64,000 bases of DNA from Lachnospiraceae bacterium (lineage in GTDB: Bacteria > Bacillota > Clostridia > Lachnospirales > Lachnospiraceae). Where the stretch lies: positions 1-64,000 of the forward strand of contig CAAGMZ010000024.1 of assembly GCA_900771195.1 (NCBI GenBank), read 5' to 3'. The position numbers and the translations under genes were made by a program. This document shows, piece by piece, positions 62,197 through 64,000 of this stretch (positions within the stretch are counted from its first letter, which is position 1; each line of letters starts with the position of its first letter). The notes under the pieces were generated by a model that was not told the origin of the DNA, ran no database searches, and worked only from the letters and a program-made list of their open reading frames with translations.

Positions 62197-63813
62197 CACG
62201 TTGAAGCAGCTTCCTCCGATAAATTCTCTCATAATTGAGTTAATCGGAATATTTTCGGTACTTACGCCCAGGAAATAATCCAGGAACTTGAGAAGCCTGT
62301 TGGCCTCAGGATATTCCGGGTCTCCCGGCTTGATTCCAAAAAGCAGCGGCTCTGCGTACTGTTTTAACACAGCAAGCTCATATATAAGCGCCGAATTAAA
62401 CATTACATCGGCCTCTTCCTGAAAAGGAAAAATATTCTGTTCCTCACCGCGTCTTACGGAATACCACATGGCTATCGTCTTTTTGGCAGATGTGCCACGT
62501 GTCCTTGCATCTCGCACCATACGCCTTAAGAGCCTTCCGTCGGTGGTGGGTATTCTGTTGTGCTCATCAACATTAAGCTGCGTAAGGGCACTGAGATATA
62601 TCTTATATTTGCTTTCCCTTGGAAGCGAGTATGACAGCCTGTCATTAAGACCGTGTATGCCCTCAATCACAAGCACATCATTAGGTCCAAGCTTTTTGTA
62701 ATTGCCGTTATATTCCCTTTTACCGATTTTAAAATTAAATCCCGGTATCTCTATCTCACTGCCGTTCAAAAGAGCACTCATATCCTTATTAAACTGCTCT
62801 ATATCAAGAGCTTCAAGGCACTCAAAATTGTAATTTCCCTTTTCATCTCTTGGTGTCTTTTCCCTGTCAAGGAAGTAATTATCAAGTGAAATCTGATGAG
62901 GAATCAGTCCATGTGCCCTAAGCTGGATGGCAAGCCTGTATGATGTTGTGGTCTTGCCTGATGACGAAGGTCCCGCCATCATAATAAATTTCTTGGAATG
63001 ATCTCCGGCAATGGTCTGTGCAATATCAGCAAGCTTTTTTTCCTGTAAGGCTTCCTGAACCAGTATAAGTTCATTAATCCTGCCGTTAACGATTATTTCG
63101 TTAAGATCCCCGACTGTCTCCACATTAAGCATCTCGCTCCACTTTGAAGACTCTTTCATAACATTGAAAAGTTTGTTCTGAGGCTTGAAATCGGCGACCT
63201 TATCAGGCTGCTCCGTTGTCGGAAACTGCAGCACAAAGCCCTCATCATAGGCATACAGCTCAAATTCGGTAATATATCCTGTTGACGGAACCATATATCC
63301 ATAATAATAATCTTCAAAACCATCAAGTGAATAGACATTCACCGAAGAACTGCGTCTGTACTCAAAAAGCTTTTCCTTGTCATACATTCCGTGCTTTCTG
63401 AAATGTTCTATGGCTTCGCTTTTCTTTAGACTTTTCTTCTCAATCGGGATGTCAGCCTTCACAATTTCGTTCATTCTGTCACGAACCTGTGAAAGAAAAC
63501 CGTCATCAATGCAGACATCACCCTTGACCGTACAATAATAACCTTTGCTCAGTGAAAATTCAACCTTAACTTTGTTGATTTTTTCCCTCGGAACTATGTC
63601 ATAAATTGCTTTCAGCATAATCAGGGCGGCGCTTCTCTTATAAGTCAGCAGCCCATCATTATCAGCAATAGTAATGAATTTTACATCTTCATCGCTGTCA
63701 GCATATCCCGTAAGCTCCTTAAGCTTCCCGTTCTTTAAGGCAAGGACGATTGGGGCACTGTAATCCTTCTGCCTCTCCTTTGCCAATGTTTCCAAAAGTA
63801 CCTTTTCTCCCAT
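62194..63813 (-). CDS. Nucleoside kinase with N-terminal TGS-like region (uridine kinase superfamily)
   Basis: About 539 aa. The N-terminal part (1-250) resembles the TGS/threonyl-tRNA synthetase-like region often fused to such kinases (EHFRKHGMYDKEKLFEYRR; STGYITEFELYAYDEG). The C-terminal kinase has Walker A MAGPSSSGKTTTSY, HQISLDNYFLDREKTP and VLVIEGIHGLND, as in uridine kinase/PRK. GAGGTGAACAAT favours ATG 63813 over the GTG at 63822. Such fusions are common in Clostridia; the substrate is assumed to be uridine/cytidine or a related nucleoside. Confidence 0.88.
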   Translation of the reverse strand: MGEKVLLETLAKERQKDYSAPIVLALKNGKLKELTGYADSDEDVKFITIADNDGLLTYKRSAALIMLKAIYDIVPREKINKVKVEFSLSKGYYCTVKGDVCIDDGFLSQVRDRMNEIVKADIPIEKKSLKKSEAIEHFRKHGMYDKEKLFEYRRSSSVNVYSLDGFEDYYYGYMVPSTGYITEFELYAYDEGFVLQFPTTEQPDKVADFKPQNKLFNVMKESSKWSEMLNVETVGDLNEIIVNGRINELILVQEALQEKKLADIAQTIAGDHSKKFIMMAGPSSSGKTTTSYRLAIQLRAHGLIPHQISLDNYFLDREKTPRDEKGNYNFECLEALDIEQFNKDMSALLNGSEIEIPGFNFKIGKREYNGNYKKLGPNDVLVIEGIHGLNDRLSYSLPRESKYKIYLSALTQLNVDEHNRIPTTDGRLLRRMVRDARTRGTSAKKTIAMWYSVRRGEEQNIFPFQEEADVMFNSALIYELAVLKQYAEPLLFGIKPGDPEYPEANRLLKFLDYFLGVSTENIPINSIMREFIGGSCFNV

Positions 63814-63836
63814 ATTGTTCACCTCTCCAACTTGCC

Positions 63837-64000
63837 TTATATGAATTTGCGCGGGTCATTAATCGGCATTTTTATTATCTGCACCCCTGAAACATTATCA
63901 CTCAGAAACTTCGATATTTCATCGATAAAAATATGTTCTATTCCGTAATGACCTGCATCTATTATGTTCAATCCCTTTTGTGCTCCCTCAATGCCGCAGT
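63837..64000 (-). CDS. Nif3-like dinuclear metal protein, C-terminal fragment (cut by the window edge)
   Basis: Only the last 54 codons are in the window. The sequence contains LNIIDAGHYGIEHIF, the metal-binding block (AGHYxxE) of the Nif3/YqfO family, then ends with PINDPRKFI-stop at 63839-63837. The start lies outside. Next to a nucleoside kinase, which gives no functional hint. Confidence 0.75.
   Translation of the reverse strand, partial: CGIEGAQKGLNIIDAGHYGIEHIFIDEISKFLSDNVSGVQIIKMPINDPRKFI

Overview
The window looks like a chromosomal segment of a low-to-mid GC Firmicute of class Clostridia, most likely a Lachnospiraceae-type gut anaerobe. The reasons are strong AGGAGG Shine-Dalgarno sites before nearly every gene, TTGACA/TATAAT promoters, a pyrBI pair, a DUF1015-serA-serC block, DUF6033 and DUF1540 proteins, two GH26 mannanase-type proteins and an RNase P RNA. 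The genus is an inference. No rRNA, tRNA, CRISPR array, prophage or transposase gene was recognised.

Layout. 1-300 is a 72-bp tandem repeat running into the 3' end of comEC. 274-6486 (minus) is a competence/two-component block: comEA, response regulator, histidine kinase, GerMN lipoprotein, comEC. 6572-12727 (minus) holds a YdcZ-type membrane protein, an orphan solute-binding lipoprotein and argD-argB-argJ-argC; argG is divergent at 12987. 14386-16100 (minus) encodes a membrane-anchored unknown, a DUF6033 protein and a 37-codon small ORF. 16206-21711 (plus) is a GT2-GtrA-YfhO three-component glycosylation set whose last gene abuts argH. 21820-26417 (minus) is a conspicuously AT-rich island: a secreted four-cysteine protein, a large membrane-anchored protein and a MacB-type ABC transporter. 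26994-34591 (minus) carries an M15 peptidase, MscS channel, glgB, DUF1015, serA and serC. 34767-45544 has a leaderless pyridoxal-kinase-type gene, a secreted GH26 with divergent LysR regulator, a Zn peptidase, a cytidylate-kinase-like protein, a heterodimeric ABC exporter and a divergent two-component system. 45545-46256 is a mosaic of palindromic repeats. 46257-53406 (minus) has leuB-ilvD-ilvB and aroC-tgt-yajC. 53560-57693 (minus) has a methyltransferase, an autoregulated TetR gene and the TldD/TldE pair. 57791 to the end has DUF1540, a lipoprotein, pyrBI, a second GH26, rnpB, a nucleoside kinase and a Nif3-like C-terminus.

The most interesting region is 21820-26863. Upstream of the AT-rich three-gene operon I read, on the minus strand, three helically phased TTCA-N2-TGAA sites, a consensus promoter, a c-di-GMP-I (GEMM) riboswitch aptamer with GAAA tetraloop and tetraloop receptor, and an intrinsic terminator. 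The 5' arm of that terminator is also the 3' strand of aptamer helix P1. This predicts an ON switch: c-di-GMP lets transcription continue into the secreted protein and its ABC transporter. The function of the operon is unknown; a bacteriocin-like or surface-protein role is only a hypothesis.

Working together: the arg genes form a nearly complete acetyl-cycle route from glutamate to arginine (argF not seen), with candidate ArgR sites between argC and argG. leuB-ilvD-ilvB serve branched-chain amino acids, serA-serC serine, pyrBI pyrimidines. All coordinates and start choices come from reading the sequence; functions come from family knowledge, and no search was run.
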